Below are positions 35,855 through 46,550 of a stretch of 64,000 nt of DNA, piece by piece; within the stretch, counting starts at the first letter, position 1; each line of letters opens with the position of its first letter. Position numbers and translations under genes: made by a program. Under the pieces are notes generated by a model. It ran no database searches, had not been told where the DNA came from, and worked only from the letters and a program-made list of their open reading frames with translations. Source of the DNA: DATKQY01 sp035532475 (GTDB taxonomy: Bacteria; Actinomycetota; Acidimicrobiia; Acidimicrobiales; Bog-793); contig DATKQY010000042.1 of NCBI GenBank assembly GCA_035532475.1, forward strand, positions 30,603 to 94,602, in the 5' to 3' direction.

Positions 35855-36319
35855 CTAGGCCGCCGCTCCCCCGCCGTTGCCGTCGCGCACGACGACGACC
35901 GGGCAGTGAGCGTGCGTCGTGAGGAACTCGCTCACCGAACCGAGGAGCATCCCGACGAACTCCCCGTGGCCTCGACTTCCGACGACCATCAGGGACGCGG
36001 TCTTCGACTCCTCGGTGAGGAGCGGCGCCGGGTGGCCTTCCAGCACCACGGCGCTGACCTCGATGCCAGGCTCCCCCCCGAGGACCTCCCCGACGGCGTC
36101 GTCGAGCATCTTCTTGGCGTCAGCCTCCAGGTCGACATCCATCGACAGCGGCGCCGACCATCCGTAGATCGGAAGCTCCCACGCGGTGATGACGACGAGC
36201 GGCACGGCAGTGAGCTTCGCCTCTCGCACGGCCCACGCGAGCGCCGCCTTCGAGGATTGCGAGCCGTCCACCCCGACGACGATCCGGTTCGCCGCGATGT
36301 CTGCAACCGTGCGCGCCAT
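35855..36319 (-). CDS. Universal stress protein, ATP-binding type
   Basis: 154-residue UspA-fold protein. RIVVGVDGSQSSKAALAWAV opens the fold and VVGSRGHGEFVGMLLGSVSE is the ATP-binding loop (G-x2-G-x9-G-S). Such proteins in mycobacteria bind ATP or cAMP and support persistence. The ATG at 36319 has GAGGAG before it. It is the first gene of the Usp-ATPase-TrkA-TrkA unit and has a DosR-like palindrome 152 bp upstream. Confidence 0.92.
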   Translation of the reverse strand: MARTVADIAANRIVVGVDGSQSSKAALAWAVREAKLTAVPLVVITAWELPIYGWSAPLSMDVDLEADAKKMLDDAVGEVLGGEPGIEVSAVVLEGHPAPLLTEESKTASLMVVGSRGHGEFVGMLLGSVSEFLTTHAHCPVVVVRDGNGGGAAA

Positions 36320-36470
36320 CGATCTCCTCTTCCTCCCGCCCGCACTGCGGGCGCCACGCTCTCGATCCGTCCGCCCGGCAACGACCGCGGGAGCCGCGGC
36401 GGCCGCCACGCACGGGCCCGGCGGGCCCGGGCCGCTCCCCATTCGGCCATGTCGCGCGCCCGGGCGGGTA

Positions 36471-36484
36471 GGGCACAAGGTCCC
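36471..36484 (-). promoter_or_regulatory. DosR-box-like palindrome upstream of usp-ctpF unit
   Basis: On the minus strand the site reads GGGACCTTGTGCCC and matches the DosR consensus core GGGACTWWAGTCCC at 10 of 14 positions. It is preceded by GCGGTC, so the stretch GGTCGGGACCTTG nearly repeats the site at 38825-38838. It lies between the kinase stop and the Usp start. The DosR identity is inferred from resemblance and context. Confidence 0.45.
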
Positions 36485-36519
36485 GACCGCACGTCACGGC
36501 GGGCGGCGAGTTGCCCGAA

Positions 36520-38058
36520 TCACCTGCCTGAGGCCGGCGTCGGAACGGGCGGAGCCGTGGTCCTGACGATCCCGAGCCGCTCGAACGCCATGCGACGCGT
36601 GGCGCCCGGAGAGCGGCGGGAGTCGATCTCGGCCGCGCCCGGCCAGGGCGGCTCCGACGCCGCCAGCTTGCGCACCACCGCCACGTTCGCGTCCGAGATC
36701 TCGCCGTCGCGCCTCGCTCGCCGCGCCACTCGGCGCTCGAGGAGGGCCTGCGGCGCGCTGCAGTGGAGCTCGTCGAGGTCGCTGACCGTCTCAGCCGCCA
36801 GCTGCCGGGCGCCCGCCCGCCACGCGGGGTCGTGGAACGAGGCGTCGAGCACGACGCTTCGGCCCCGCGACAACCAGGTGCGTCCCCGCTCGAGCAGCTC
36901 GGCATAGGTCGCCGCGGTCGCCTCCGGCCGGTAGAGACCCTCCCCGAAGGGGGCCTCGGCCGGGGTGGTCGGCTCGAGACCGGCGAGCGCCTTTCGCACC
37001 TCGTCCGAGCGGACGACCGCGGCACCGAGCGCCTCCCCGACCGCGCTCGCAAGGGACGACTTCCCGCTGCCGGGGAGTCCGCCGACCACGACGAGGCGCA
37101 CCCGGCCCGCTTCCAGGTGCGCGGCGGAAAGGCCCAGCAGCTCGCGGGCGGCGCGAGCCGAGCGCTCCGGCTGAATGCCCGCGTCCATGCGCAGGCCAGC
37201 GACCTTGGCGCGCACCTGGGCCCGGTAGGCGACGTAGTGGTGCTCCAAGGAGACCGGCCAGGTGTCACCCGACTGGCGGCGGTACTCGTCGAGGAAGCTC
37301 GCAGCGAGATCCGCACGCCCGAGGCGCTCCAGGTCCATCGCCAGGAACGCCACGTCCGAGAGCACGTCCACGTAGCGAAGCCGATCGTCGAACTCGACGC
37401 AGTCGAGCACCCGGGGACCGTCGTCCAGGCAGAAGATGTCATCGGCCAACAGGTCCCCGTGGCCGTCGCGCACCCGCCCCGCCGAGATGCGCTCCTCGAG
37501 GAGCGTCCCCCGCCCGGCCAGGTAGCGCCGGGCGAGCGCCAGCACCCGCGCTTCGAGCTCCGCGGGCCAGAGCGCTCCGTCGAGGTGCTCCATCCCGACG
37601 GCGTTCACCTGCCACAACGCAGTCAGCGCGTCGCCTCGCGCCGCGGCGTCGATCTCCGGGGCGCGCGATGCTCCTGCGTGGAACCGGGCCAGCAGGGTTG
37701 CCAAGCGGCGCAGGTGCTCTCCGACCTCTGCGCCCGAGGCGACGAGCCCAGCGAGGCGACGATCCTCAGGCAGACGGCGCATCACGACCAGGTGATCGAA
37801 CGCGGGCCCCGCTGCGTCGACGAGGTCGGCGACGCCGAGGTAGACGTCAGGGGCGAGCCGCCGGTTCAGCTCCACCTCGCGATGGCAGGCCAGCTCACGC
37901 GCCTCGCGGGTGCGGAAGTCGAGGAACCCGAGGGAGACCGGCTTCTTCAGCTTGTAGGCACGGTCCCCGACGAGGAACACGACGCCCGAGTGGGTCTCCG
38001 CCACGGCCGCCAGCGCCCCGCCCGCCGCCCCACACCCGGGAGTCGATGAGATCGCCAT
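36520..38058 (-). CDS. APH-like kinase fused to P-loop ATPase (Rv2004c-like)
   Basis: 512 residues. The N-terminal half is an aminoglycoside-phosphotransferase-like kinase: YKLKKPVSLGFLDF holds the ATP lysine, VRDGHGDLLADDIF the catalytic HGD, and VLDCVEFDDRLRYVDVLSD the metal-binding Asp. The C-terminal third is a zeta-toxin/AAA-like domain with P-loop GGLPGSGKSS near residue 325. This architecture is that of Rv2004c, a DosR-regulon protein of M. tuberculosis. The substrate is unknown. It lies between the two Usp blocks on the minus strand. Confidence 0.88.
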   Translation of the reverse strand: MAISSTPGCGAAGGALAAVAETHSGVVFLVGDRAYKLKKPVSLGFLDFRTREARELACHREVELNRRLAPDVYLGVADLVDAAGPAFDHLVVMRRLPEDRRLAGLVASGAEVGEHLRRLATLLARFHAGASRAPEIDAAARGDALTALWQVNAVGMEHLDGALWPAELEARVLALARRYLAGRGTLLEERISAGRVRDGHGDLLADDIFCLDDGPRVLDCVEFDDRLRYVDVLSDVAFLAMDLERLGRADLAASFLDEYRRQSGDTWPVSLEHHYVAYRAQVRAKVAGLRMDAGIQPERSARAARELLGLSAAHLEAGRVRLVVVGGLPGSGKSSLASAVGEALGAAVVRSDEVRKALAGLEPTTPAEAPFGEGLYRPEATAATYAELLERGRTWLSRGRSVVLDASFHDPAWRAGARQLAAETVSDLDELHCSAPQALLERRVARRARRDGEISDANVAVVRKLAASEPPWPGAAEIDSRRSPGATRRMAFERLGIVRTTAPPVPTPASGR

Positions 38059-38216
38059 CCATCACCGAGCATGGTCGCCGCCAGCCCGGATCGGGTAGGG
38101 CCGTTCGCCCGTACGCGCCGGGGTGACCGGCTCGGCCAGCTCCGGCGGTCACCGGCACCTGCTCGGGCGACGCCACCGGGAGCTGGCGTCGAGTTGCCCA
38201 CGAGCCTGTCGATCGG

Positions 38217-38711
38217 TCAGTACCAGCCCTGCTCGTGACGATCGGCTCGCCAGCTCGGGCCGGCGAGCGCCCGCTCGATGCTGCCGACGAGCTGCTGCGG
38301 CCCCCACCAGACGACGTCGGTGCGTGCGGCGAGCTCGAGCTCGAGGGGCACGAGCACCCGATGCTGCAGCTCGCCGAGCGACGCCGCGGTGCCCGCTGCG
38401 GCGATCACGCGCGCCGCGAGATAGCTGCGCGCCTTGCGCCAGCCCGCATTCGGCGCCGCCGCCGACGGCGAGCTCGCCGCGGCCTGCGCCAGCTCCTCCT
38501 CGCTCCCGTGAGCGAGGAGGTTCGCCCACGCCCACACGGGCACGACCACCCCTCGCGCCTCGTGCGTCTCGGCGAGGCGCCCGACGAGGAATGCCGCGCA
38601 GTCCTCGCCGAGCTCGACCTCCGGCGCCTCGTGCTCGAGCCGACGATGAGCTGCCCGCCCTCCGAGCCGGGCGCGCACTCGACGCTCGCGTCGTCCCCCG
38701 TTCCACCACAT
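38217..38711 (-). CDS. Hypothetical protein of the stress block
   Basis: 164 residues, no recognised domain. MWWNGGRRERRVRARLGG starts with a basic stretch, and the middle (LGEDCAAFLVGRLAETHEAR and VPVWAWANLLAHGSEEEL) looks like an alpha-helical fold. AAGGAGGA seven bases before the ATG (38711) supports the start. It is divergent from the second Usp gene, and the intergenic region holds two DosR-like sites, suggesting co-regulation. I do not recognise a function. Confidence 0.7.
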   Translation of the reverse strand: MWWNGGRRERRVRARLGGRAAHRRLEHEAPEVELGEDCAAFLVGRLAETHEARGVVVPVWAWANLLAHGSEEELAQAAASSPSAAAPNAGWRKARSYLAARVIAAAGTAASLGELQHRVLVPLELELAARTDVVWWGPQQLVGSIERALAGPSWRADRHEQGWY

Positions 38712-38824
38712 CGTCGCTCCTCCTTGCCCGGTCCGGCGGCTGCCCGCCGCAGGGCGACCGTGCCCGGCCGTCGGGACGCCGACTCCTTCTGGCGAGGCTA
38801 TGCAACGCCTCCGGGGGCCAGAAA

Positions 38825-38838
38825 GTGACCAATGTCCC
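38825..38838 (-). promoter_or_regulatory. DosR-box-like palindrome between divergent genes
   Basis: Read on the minus strand: GGGACATTGGTCAC, 11 of 14 positions equal to the DosR core GGGACTWWAGTCCC, and nearly symmetric (GGGAC/GTCAC arms around ATTG). The preceding bases CACGGTC extend the match to the site at 36471-36484. It lies 114 bp before the minus-strand hypothetical gene and 109 bp before the plus-strand Usp gene. Confidence 0.5.
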
Positions 38839-38897
38839 GACCGTGGTGGCGATCGGCACGCTCCGGGCGTCCGACGCTGCCGCATCGGCGCGGCGTC

Positions 38898-38911
38898 GGG
38901 ACGTTCGCCAC
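38898..38911 (+). promoter_or_regulatory. Second DosR-box-like site before usp
   Basis: GGGACGTTCGCCAC, 10 of 14 positions equal to the DosR core, preceded by CGTC as at the other two sites. It ends 35 bp before the Usp ATG, a distance where an activator could contact RNA polymerase at the -35 region. In mycobacteria DosR promoters usually carry two boxes, as here. Confidence 0.4.
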
Positions 38912-38946
38912 TGGGAGGGGACCGTGCGGCGCGCCACGCTGGAACC

Positions 38947-39393
38947 ATGACCGCAACGAGAAGCAGCGCCGGCGGGCGACCGTACGTGGTCGTCGGCGTC
39001 GACGGCTCGACGAACAGCACCGCCGCCCTCCGCTGGGCCGCGCGCTACGCCGAGCTGACCGGCGCCGACCTGCACGCCGTCACCGCCTGGGAGAACGTCC
39101 TCGGGTTCGGGTTCGCGCCGATCGGTGCCGCGGACCTGGAACGCGAGGCGCGCCACGTGCTCAATCGCACGCTGAAGAAGACCTTTGCCGAGGAGGCGTC
39201 GGTCGAGGTCGTCACACACGTGACCCGTGGCAATCCGACGGCGGTGCTCGTCGAGGCATCGCGCGACGCCGAGCTGCTGGTCGTCGGCGACCGCGGCTAC
39301 GGAGGCTTCGCCAACCTGCTGCTCGGCTCCGTGGGCGAGAACTGCGTGCGCCAGGCCCACTGCTCGGTGGTCGTCGTCCGGGCCGAGCGCTGA
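38947..39393 (+). CDS. Universal stress protein, ATP-binding type
   Basis: 148-residue UspA-fold protein. PYVVVGVDGSTNSTAALRWA and LLVVGDRGYGGFANLLLGSVGEN carry the fold and the ATP loop (G-x2-G-x9-G-S). ATG at 38947. Two DosR-like palindromes lie upstream. It stands between the minus-strand stress block and the long plus-strand operon that begins 211 bp later. Confidence 0.92.
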   Translation: MTATRSSAGGRPYVVVGVDGSTNSTAALRWAARYAELTGADLHAVTAWENVLGFGFAPIGAADLEREARHVLNRTLKKTFAEEASVEVVTHVTRGNPTAVLVEASRDAELLVVGDRGYGGFANLLLGSVGENCVRQAHCSVVVVRAER

Positions 39394-39604
39394 GGTCCCG
39401 CCGCACCGATCCGCGCGCCGTCCACGCGAACGACGCTCGTCGCGAGCGCGGCCACGCGACGGCCGGTCGCCGGGGTGGTTTCCGAGCGCTGACGGCCCCC
39501 TCCGGCGAGGTGACGTTTGACTCTAGGAGGTCCGAGCCCCCGCGCCTAGCGTCCGATCTGCAGGGCGTTCCGCCTGGGTGCGGTCCCGGGAAGGAGACCA
39601 CGCG

Positions 39605-41394
<1,790 letters not shown>

Positions 41395-41398
<4 letters not shown>

Positions 41399-42432
41399 CG
41401 CGGGCGTCGGCCGTCCCGGCCCCGAAGGCCGGCACGGCCAGCGGGCGAGCCCCCGGGGAGGACCACGGGCTCCACCTGCTGCGCGAGATGCTGCGGATCC
41501 GGCGCTTCGAGGAGCGTTGCGTCGAGCTCTACAGCAAGACGGCGATCCGCGGCTTCCTCCATCTCGGCATCGGCGAGGAGGCGTGCGCCGTCGGCGTGAT
41601 GGACGCCCTCACGCCCGACGACGCCGTCGTTGCCACCTACCGCGAGCACGCCCATGCGCTCGCCCGCGGCGTCTCGATGCGCTCGACGATGGCGGAGCTC
41701 GAGGGCAAGCTCGAGGGTTGCAGCCGCGGGCGCGGCGGCTCGATGCACCTGTTCGACGCCGCCACCCGCCTCTACGGCGGCAACGCCATCGTCGCCGGTG
41801 GGCTGCCCCTCGCCGTGGGGCTCGCGCTCGCCGACCACCTGCAGGGCGCGCAGCGCGTCACCGCCTGTTTCTTCGGCGATGGCGCCGTCGCCGAGGGCGA
41901 GTTCCACGAGTCGATGAATCTCGCCTCGCTCTGGCACCTCCCGGTGCTCTTCTGCTGCGAGAACAATCTCTACGCGATGGGGACCGCGCTCGAGCGCGCC
42001 CAGGCGGAGACCGACCTGTCGCTGCGGGCGGCGAGCTACCGGGTGCCGTCCTGGGAGGTCGACGGGATGGACGTCCTCGCGGTCGAGGACACGGCGCGCC
42101 ATGCCGCGGAAGCGGTCCGAGCCGGAGGGGGCCCGCACTTCCTGGAGCTGCGCACCTACCGATTCCGCGCCCACTCGATGTACGACCCCGAGCTCTACCG
42201 CGACAAGTCGGAGGTCGAGCGGTGGAAGGAGCGCGACCCGATCCCCGCGCTGATCGCGCGGCTGAGCGCCGACGGGCTGTTAGGCGGCGGTGAGCTCGAA
42301 CAGCTCGAGGCGGAGATCGCGGCCGAGCTGGACGACGCCGTCGCCTACGCCGACGCCGGCACGCTCGAGGCCGTGGAGGACCTCGAGCGCTTCGTGACCT
42401 CCGAGCGGGCGGAGGAGGCGGGGCCGCGATGA
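41395..42432 (+). CDS. pdhA: 2-oxoacid dehydrogenase E1 alpha subunit (pyruvate/acetoin type)
   Basis: 345-residue thiamine-diphosphate-dependent E1 alpha. AIRGFLHLGIGEEACAVGV is the substrate-side motif of PdhA/AcoA, and GDGAVAEGEFHESMNLASLW to CENNLYAMG is the TPP-binding motif (GDG...NN). It decarboxylates a 2-oxoacid and passes the acyl group to the E2 lipoyl arm. The GTG at 41395 overlaps the acsA stop. Most actinobacteria use the single-chain AceE for housekeeping PDH, so this heterotetrameric system is probably a conditional one. Confidence 0.9.
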
Positions 42433-43403
42433 GCACCACCACCTACCGCGAGGCGATGCGCCGCTCGCTCCGGGACGCGCTGCAGCGCGACGAGCGCGTC
42501 TTTCTGATGGGCGAGGACGTCGGTCGCTACGGTGGCTGCTACGCCGTGAGCCTCGGCCTCCTCGAGGAGTTCGGTCCCGAGCGGGTCCGCGACACCCCGC
42601 TTTCGGAGTCGGCCTTCGTCGGCGCCGGCATCGGCGCCGCCCTCGGCGGCATGCGCCCGATCGTCGAGATCATGACCGTCAACTTCAGCCTGCTCGCGCT
42701 GGACCAGATCATGAACAACGCCGCCACGCTCTTGTACATGTCGGGGGGGCAGTTCAACGTGCCGCTCGTCATCCGGATGACGACCGGCGCCGGGCGCCAG
42801 CTCGCCGCCCAGCACTCCCACAGCCTCGAGGGCTGGTACACCCACATCCCCGGGTTGCGCGTGCTCGCTCCCGCGACCCTGGAGGACGCCCGCGGGATGC
42901 TGTGGCCGGCCCTTTGCGACCCCGACCCGGTGCTCATCTTCGAGAACGGCGCGCTCTACAACACCGAGGGCGAGCTCGCCGACGACGCCGGGCCGGTCGA
43001 CATCTCCACCGCGGCCATCCGGCGCTCGGGCGGCGACGTGACGCTCGTCGCCTACGGCGGCACCCTGCGCAGCGCGCTCGGTGCTGCCGAGGAGCTCGCC
43101 GGTGACGGGGTGGAGGCCGAGGTGATCGACCTCCGCTGCCTGCGCCCACTCGACGACGCGACGATCCTCGGCTCCGTGGCGCGCACCCACCGGGCCGTCG
43201 TCGTGGACGAGGGTTGGCGGACCGGCAGCCTCTCGGCCGAGGTGAGCGCCCGCATCACCGAGGAGGCCTTCTACGACCTCGACGCCCCCGTGGCTCGGGT
43301 GTGCAGCGCCGAGGTGCCGATGCCGTACGCCAGGCACCTCGAGGACGCGGCCCTCCCCCACGCCGACGACGTGGTGGCCGCGGTGCACCGGCTGGGGGCA
43401 TGA
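42429..43403 (+). CDS. pdhB: 2-oxoacid dehydrogenase E1 beta subunit
   Basis: 324-residue E1 beta (transketolase-like). EDVGRYGGCYAVSLGLLEEFG and ESAFVGAGIGAALGGMRPIVEI are the characteristic N-terminal blocks; a C-terminal domain begins at about residue 200 (TLVAYGGTLRSALGAAEEL). It forms the alpha2beta2 E1 with the preceding gene. ATGA overlap with E1 alpha and immediate contact with the E2 gene. Confidence 0.92.
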   Translation: MSTTTYREAMRRSLRDALQRDERVFLMGEDVGRYGGCYAVSLGLLEEFGPERVRDTPLSESAFVGAGIGAALGGMRPIVEIMTVNFSLLALDQIMNNAATLLYMSGGQFNVPLVIRMTTGAGRQLAAQHSHSLEGWYTHIPGLRVLAPATLEDARGMLWPALCDPDPVLIFENGALYNTEGELADDAGPVDISTAAIRRSGGDVTLVAYGGTLRSALGAAEELAGDGVEAEVIDLRCLRPLDDATILGSVARTHRAVVVDEGWRTGSLSAEVSARITEEAFYDLDAPVARVCSAEVPMPYARHLEDAALPHADDVVAAVHRLGA

Positions 43404-44879
43404 ATGGGCGAGTTCACCATGCCCTCCCTCGGCGCAGACATGGACGCCGGCACGGTCGTGCGCTGGCTCGTCAAGCCCGGCGACGACGTGCGGCGAGGCG
43501 ACGTCGTGGCGGTGATCGACACCGAAAAGGCCACGATCGAAGCGGAGATCTTCGAGAGCGGCGTCGTCGAGGAGCTGGTGGTGCACGAAGGCGAGCGGGT
43601 GCCGGTCGGCACGGTCCTCGCCCGCCTCGGCACCCCGAGCGTCGCGCCGCCGCCCTCGAAGCGCCGAGCGCGCCCGGAGCCCGCCCTCGTGACGGCCCCG
43701 GCGGCCGTCGCCACCGGCGCGCCGGCTGCGCCGGCTCCGCCACCGCGGCTGGCCCCCGCCGCCCACTCCCCCGTCGTCCGGCATCTGGCCGAACAGCTCG
43801 GGGTCGACCTCGCCCGGTGCCACGGAACCGGCCCCGGGGGCGCAATCACCCGGGCCGACGTCGAGCGCGCCGCGCGCCCGCGCGCGGGCGAGGCGCCCGC
43901 CCGGCGGCGTGCAGCCCGACGCGCGGGCGCGGCGGCCGTGACGCCCGGCCGGCCGGCGCAGGCGCCGAGCCAGCCGCCCGGGCCCCGCCGGCCGGTCTCG
44001 CCCTACGCCCGGCGCCTGGCGGCCGAGCTCGGCGTCGACCTGGGCGCCGTACGGGGGACGGGTCCCGAGGGCTCGATCGTGGCCCACGACGTGCAGCTCG
44101 CCGCCGCCGAGGCGGCGGCCGCAGGGCGGGAGGACCTTACGGCTCCCCCCGGCGAGACGCCGGCCCGGGCGCCCGCGGCCGCGGCGGCGAGGCCCGAGCA
44201 GCCGGACGCCGAGCGCCAGGCGGCCCTGCGGCGGGCCATCGGCGCCCTGATGGCACGTTCGAAGCGGGAGATCCCGCACTACTACCTGAGCACCACCATC
44301 GACGTGGGCGCGGCGCTCGGCTGGCTCGAGCAGGCGAACCTCGACCGCGCGGTGCCAGAACGCCTCGTGCTTCCGGTCCTCCTCCTCAAGGCCACCGCGC
44401 GCGCCGTGGCGAAGGTGCCCGAGATGAACGGGTTCTTCGTCGACGGCGCCTTCGTCCCGAGCGAGGCGGTGCACGTCGGCGTCGCCGTGTCGCTGCGCAC
44501 CGGCGGAGTGATCGCGCCGGCCATCCACGACGTCGCGCGGCTCTCGGCCGACGAGCTGATGGGGAAGCTGCGCGACCTTGTCGGGCGGGCCCGCGCCGGA
44601 GCGCTGCGCAGCTCGGAGATGAGCGACCCGACCATCACCGTCACCAACCTCGGCGACCTCGGTGTCGAGGCGGTGTTCGGGGTGATCTACCCGCCCCAGG
44701 TCGCCCTGGTCGGCTTCGGCCGCGCGACCGAGCGGCCCGTCGCCCGGGACGGCCTGCTCGGGGTGCGGCCGTGCGTCACGGCGACGCTGTCCGCCGACCA
44801 CCGGGCGAGCGACGGCCACCGGGGGGGCCGCTTCCTCGCGGAGATCGACCGACTGCTGCAGGAGCCGGAGACGCTATGA
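43404..44879 (+). CDS. pdhC: 2-oxoacid dehydrogenase E2 with two subunit-binding domains
   Basis: 491 residues. One lipoyl domain (1-78) with lipoyl Lys42 in IDTEKATIE, a Pro/Ala linker, then two peripheral subunit-binding domains: about 121-157 (SPVVRHLAEQLGVDL, GTGPGGAITRADVERA) and about 199-234 (SPYARRLAAELGVDL, GTGPEGSIVAHDVQLA). The catalytic acyltransferase domain follows (about 270-491) with DHRASDGH near residue 466. It moves the acyl group to CoA. Two E3/E1-binding domains in one chain are unusual. No E3 gene is present in the window. Confidence 0.92.
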   Translation: MGEFTMPSLGADMDAGTVVRWLVKPGDDVRRGDVVAVIDTEKATIEAEIFESGVVEELVVHEGERVPVGTVLARLGTPSVAPPPSKRRARPEPALVTAPAAVATGAPAAPAPPPRLAPAAHSPVVRHLAEQLGVDLARCHGTGPGGAITRADVERAARPRAGEAPARRRAARRAGAAAVTPGRPAQAPSQPPGPRRPVSPYARRLAAELGVDLGAVRGTGPEGSIVAHDVQLAAAEAAAAGREDLTAPPGETPARAPAAAAARPEQPDAERQAALRRAIGALMARSKREIPHYYLSTTIDVGAALGWLEQANLDRAVPERLVLPVLLLKATARAVAKVPEMNGFFVDGAFVPSEAVHVGVAVSLRTGGVIAPAIHDVARLSADELMGKLRDLVGRARAGALRSSEMSDPTITVTNLGDLGVEAVFGVIYPPQVALVGFGRATERPVARDGLLGVRPCVTATLSADHRASDGHRGGRFLAEIDRLLQEPETL

Positions 44880-45118
44880 CCAACGACGAGGCACGCCAGC
44901 TCATCCGCACGGTGCTGCGCCAGGTGGCACCCGAGGCCGACCTCGACGACGTCGGGGGAGGCGAGACGCTCCAGGAGGCCCTCGATCTCGACTCGATCGA
45001 CTTCCTCAACTTCGTGGCCGGGCTGCACCAACAGACCGGGCTGGCGATCCCCGAACGGGACTACCCGGAGCTGTCGACACTCGAGGGCTGCGTCGCCTAC
45101 CTGACGTCGGCAGCCTGA
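44876..45118 (+). CDS. Acyl carrier protein
   Basis: 80-residue acyl carrier protein. LDLDSIDFLNFVAGLHQQ holds the phosphopantetheine attachment Ser in the DSID motif. The four-helix pattern and length match. ATGA overlap with the E2 gene. Acyl carrier proteins next to 2-oxoacid dehydrogenase E2 genes also occur in hypoxia-linked clusters of proteobacteria (recalled, not searched). A role as acceptor of the E2-bound acyl group is speculative. Confidence 0.88.
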   Translation: MTNDEARQLIRTVLRQVAPEADLDDVGGGETLQEALDLDSIDFLNFVAGLHQQTGLAIPERDYPELSTLEGCVAYLTSAA

Positions 45119-45132
45119 AGAGCTGGGCAGCC

Positions 45133-45624
45133 GTGGCTGCGCTCGGGGAGATCCTCCGGCGGTTCCGCTTCCACGGCGTGCCCGGCGCCCCGGCGGCCGC
45201 CGCAGTGCCCATCGATCGTGGAGCCGAGCTGGAGGCCGAGCTGGCGCCGATCTTCTCGGCGCTCGAGGCGACGGAGCTCGCCGCCGCCGAGGTCGTGGCC
45301 GCGGCACGGCGTGCGGCGGCGAAGCGCCGCTCGGACGCCTCCGAGGAGGCGCGCCAGCTCGTCCAGGCGGCGCGCGCCGGGGCCAGCGCGGCACGCGCCG
45401 GCGCCGCGGCGACCGGCTTGCAGGTGGCCGCCGCCGAGCGCTCCCGTGTGCTCGCCGCCGGGCTGGCCGAGGCCGAGCGCGTCGGGCGCGTCGCGTCCGG
45501 ACGGACGCCGGCGCTGGTGGACGAGGTGGTGCGGCAGATCCTCAGGTCGTCCGCCCCGGCGACGGCCTCACCGCGAGAGCCGCCCCGGCGCACCTCGGGC
45601 GAGCCGGGCGAGCCGCAGCCATGA
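45133..45624 (+). CDS. Probable A/V-type ATPase peripheral-stalk subunit (G/H type)
   Basis: 163 residues, GTG start. An Ala/Glu/Arg-rich helix of more than 80 residues (about 30-130), compatible with a coiled coil, then a Pro-rich tail. Its place as first gene of the ATPase run and its long helix fit subunit G/H (AhaH-like), which forms the outer stalk with subunit E. Sequence similarity alone is weak, so the identity rests on context. It overlaps the next gene by 4 bp. Confidence 0.6.
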   Translation: MAALGEILRRFRFHGVPGAPAAAAVPIDRGAELEAELAPIFSALEATELAAAEVVAAARRAAAKRRSDASEEARQLVQAARAGASAARAGAAATGLQVAAAERSRVLAAGLAEAERVGRVASGRTPALVDEVVRQILRSSAPATASPREPPRRTSGEPGEPQP

Positions 45625-46550
45625 GCGCCGGGTGGGTGGCCGCGCAGGTGCGGGGGCGGGGGCTGGCACGCCGGCGCCTCGGTGCGGACGGCGCCCGGCG
45701 TCTGGCGACCTCGCCCTCGCTTCCCGACGCGCTCGCAGCGCTGGCGCCGACGCCCTACGGCCGGACGGTCCGGGCCGGGACCGACCTGGCCGACGCCCAG
45801 CACGGCGTCTCGGCCACCGTGGTGTGGCACCTGCGGATCCTGGCGGGCTGGTCCCCGCCGCTCGGTTCGGGGCCGCTTCGCGTGCTGGCCTCGGGCTTTG
45901 AGATCGCGAACATCACCGGCCACCTGGCTCGGCTCCGCGCCCGCCCGGCGCCGCCGCCCTACGCGCTCGGGTCGATGGCGACGGCGTGGCCCGCCGTCTC
46001 GGCCGCGCGGACCCCGGCCGAGGTCCGGGCCGCCTTGGGCTCCTCGGTGTGGGGCGATCCGGGGAGCGACGAGCCGTCGGCCATCCACCTCACCCTCCAG
46101 CTCTGCTGGGCCAGGCGGGTCTACGACGGCGTCCCCGGCGCCGCAGGCTGGGCCGTCGCCAAGGCCGCCCTCGTCGCCGGCCGGCTCGTCGCCGCCGGCG
46201 CCGTGCCGTCGCTCAGCTCGCGGACGCTGCGCGACGCAGACCACCTCCTCGGCGCTCGCTGGCACGACGCGGCGTCCCTCGGCGACCTCGCCTCGCGCCT
46301 GTCCCCCGCGGCGGCGCGGACGCTCGTCGGGGTCGAGCACGGCGAGGACCTCTGGCGGGCCGAGGCCCGCTGGTGGTCGGCGCTCGACGCGGCCGGTGCC
46401 GAGCTGGCGGCGAGGCCCCGGCCGGAAGCCTCCTCCACGATCGGCGTCGTGGCCCTGCTCGCCGCCGACGCCTGGCGTGTCCGGGCGGCACTGGCGCTCG
46501 CGGCGCAAGGCGGCGGAGACCTGGGGGAGGTGCTCGATGCCGTGGCGTGA
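45621..46550 (+). CDS. ntpC: A/V-type ATPase subunit C (AC39-like)
   Basis: 309-residue, mostly helical protein. In A/V ATPases subunit C (d) caps the membrane rotor. Visible motifs: NITGHLARLRARPAPPPYALG and ALGSSVWGDPG, with the usual Leu/Ala-rich helices. It is slightly shorter than the typical 320-350. ATGA overlap with the preceding gene. Identity is supported by gene order. Confidence 0.75.
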   Translation: MSAGWVAAQVRGRGLARRRLGADGARRLATSPSLPDALAALAPTPYGRTVRAGTDLADAQHGVSATVVWHLRILAGWSPPLGSGPLRVLASGFEIANITGHLARLRARPAPPPYALGSMATAWPAVSAARTPAEVRAALGSSVWGDPGSDEPSAIHLTLQLCWARRVYDGVPGAAGWAVAKAALVAGRLVAAGAVPSLSSRTLRDADHLLGARWHDAASLGDLASRLSPAAARTLVGVEHGEDLWRAEARWWSALDAAGAELAARPRPEASSTIGVVALLAADAWRVRAALALAAQGGGDLGEVLDAVA

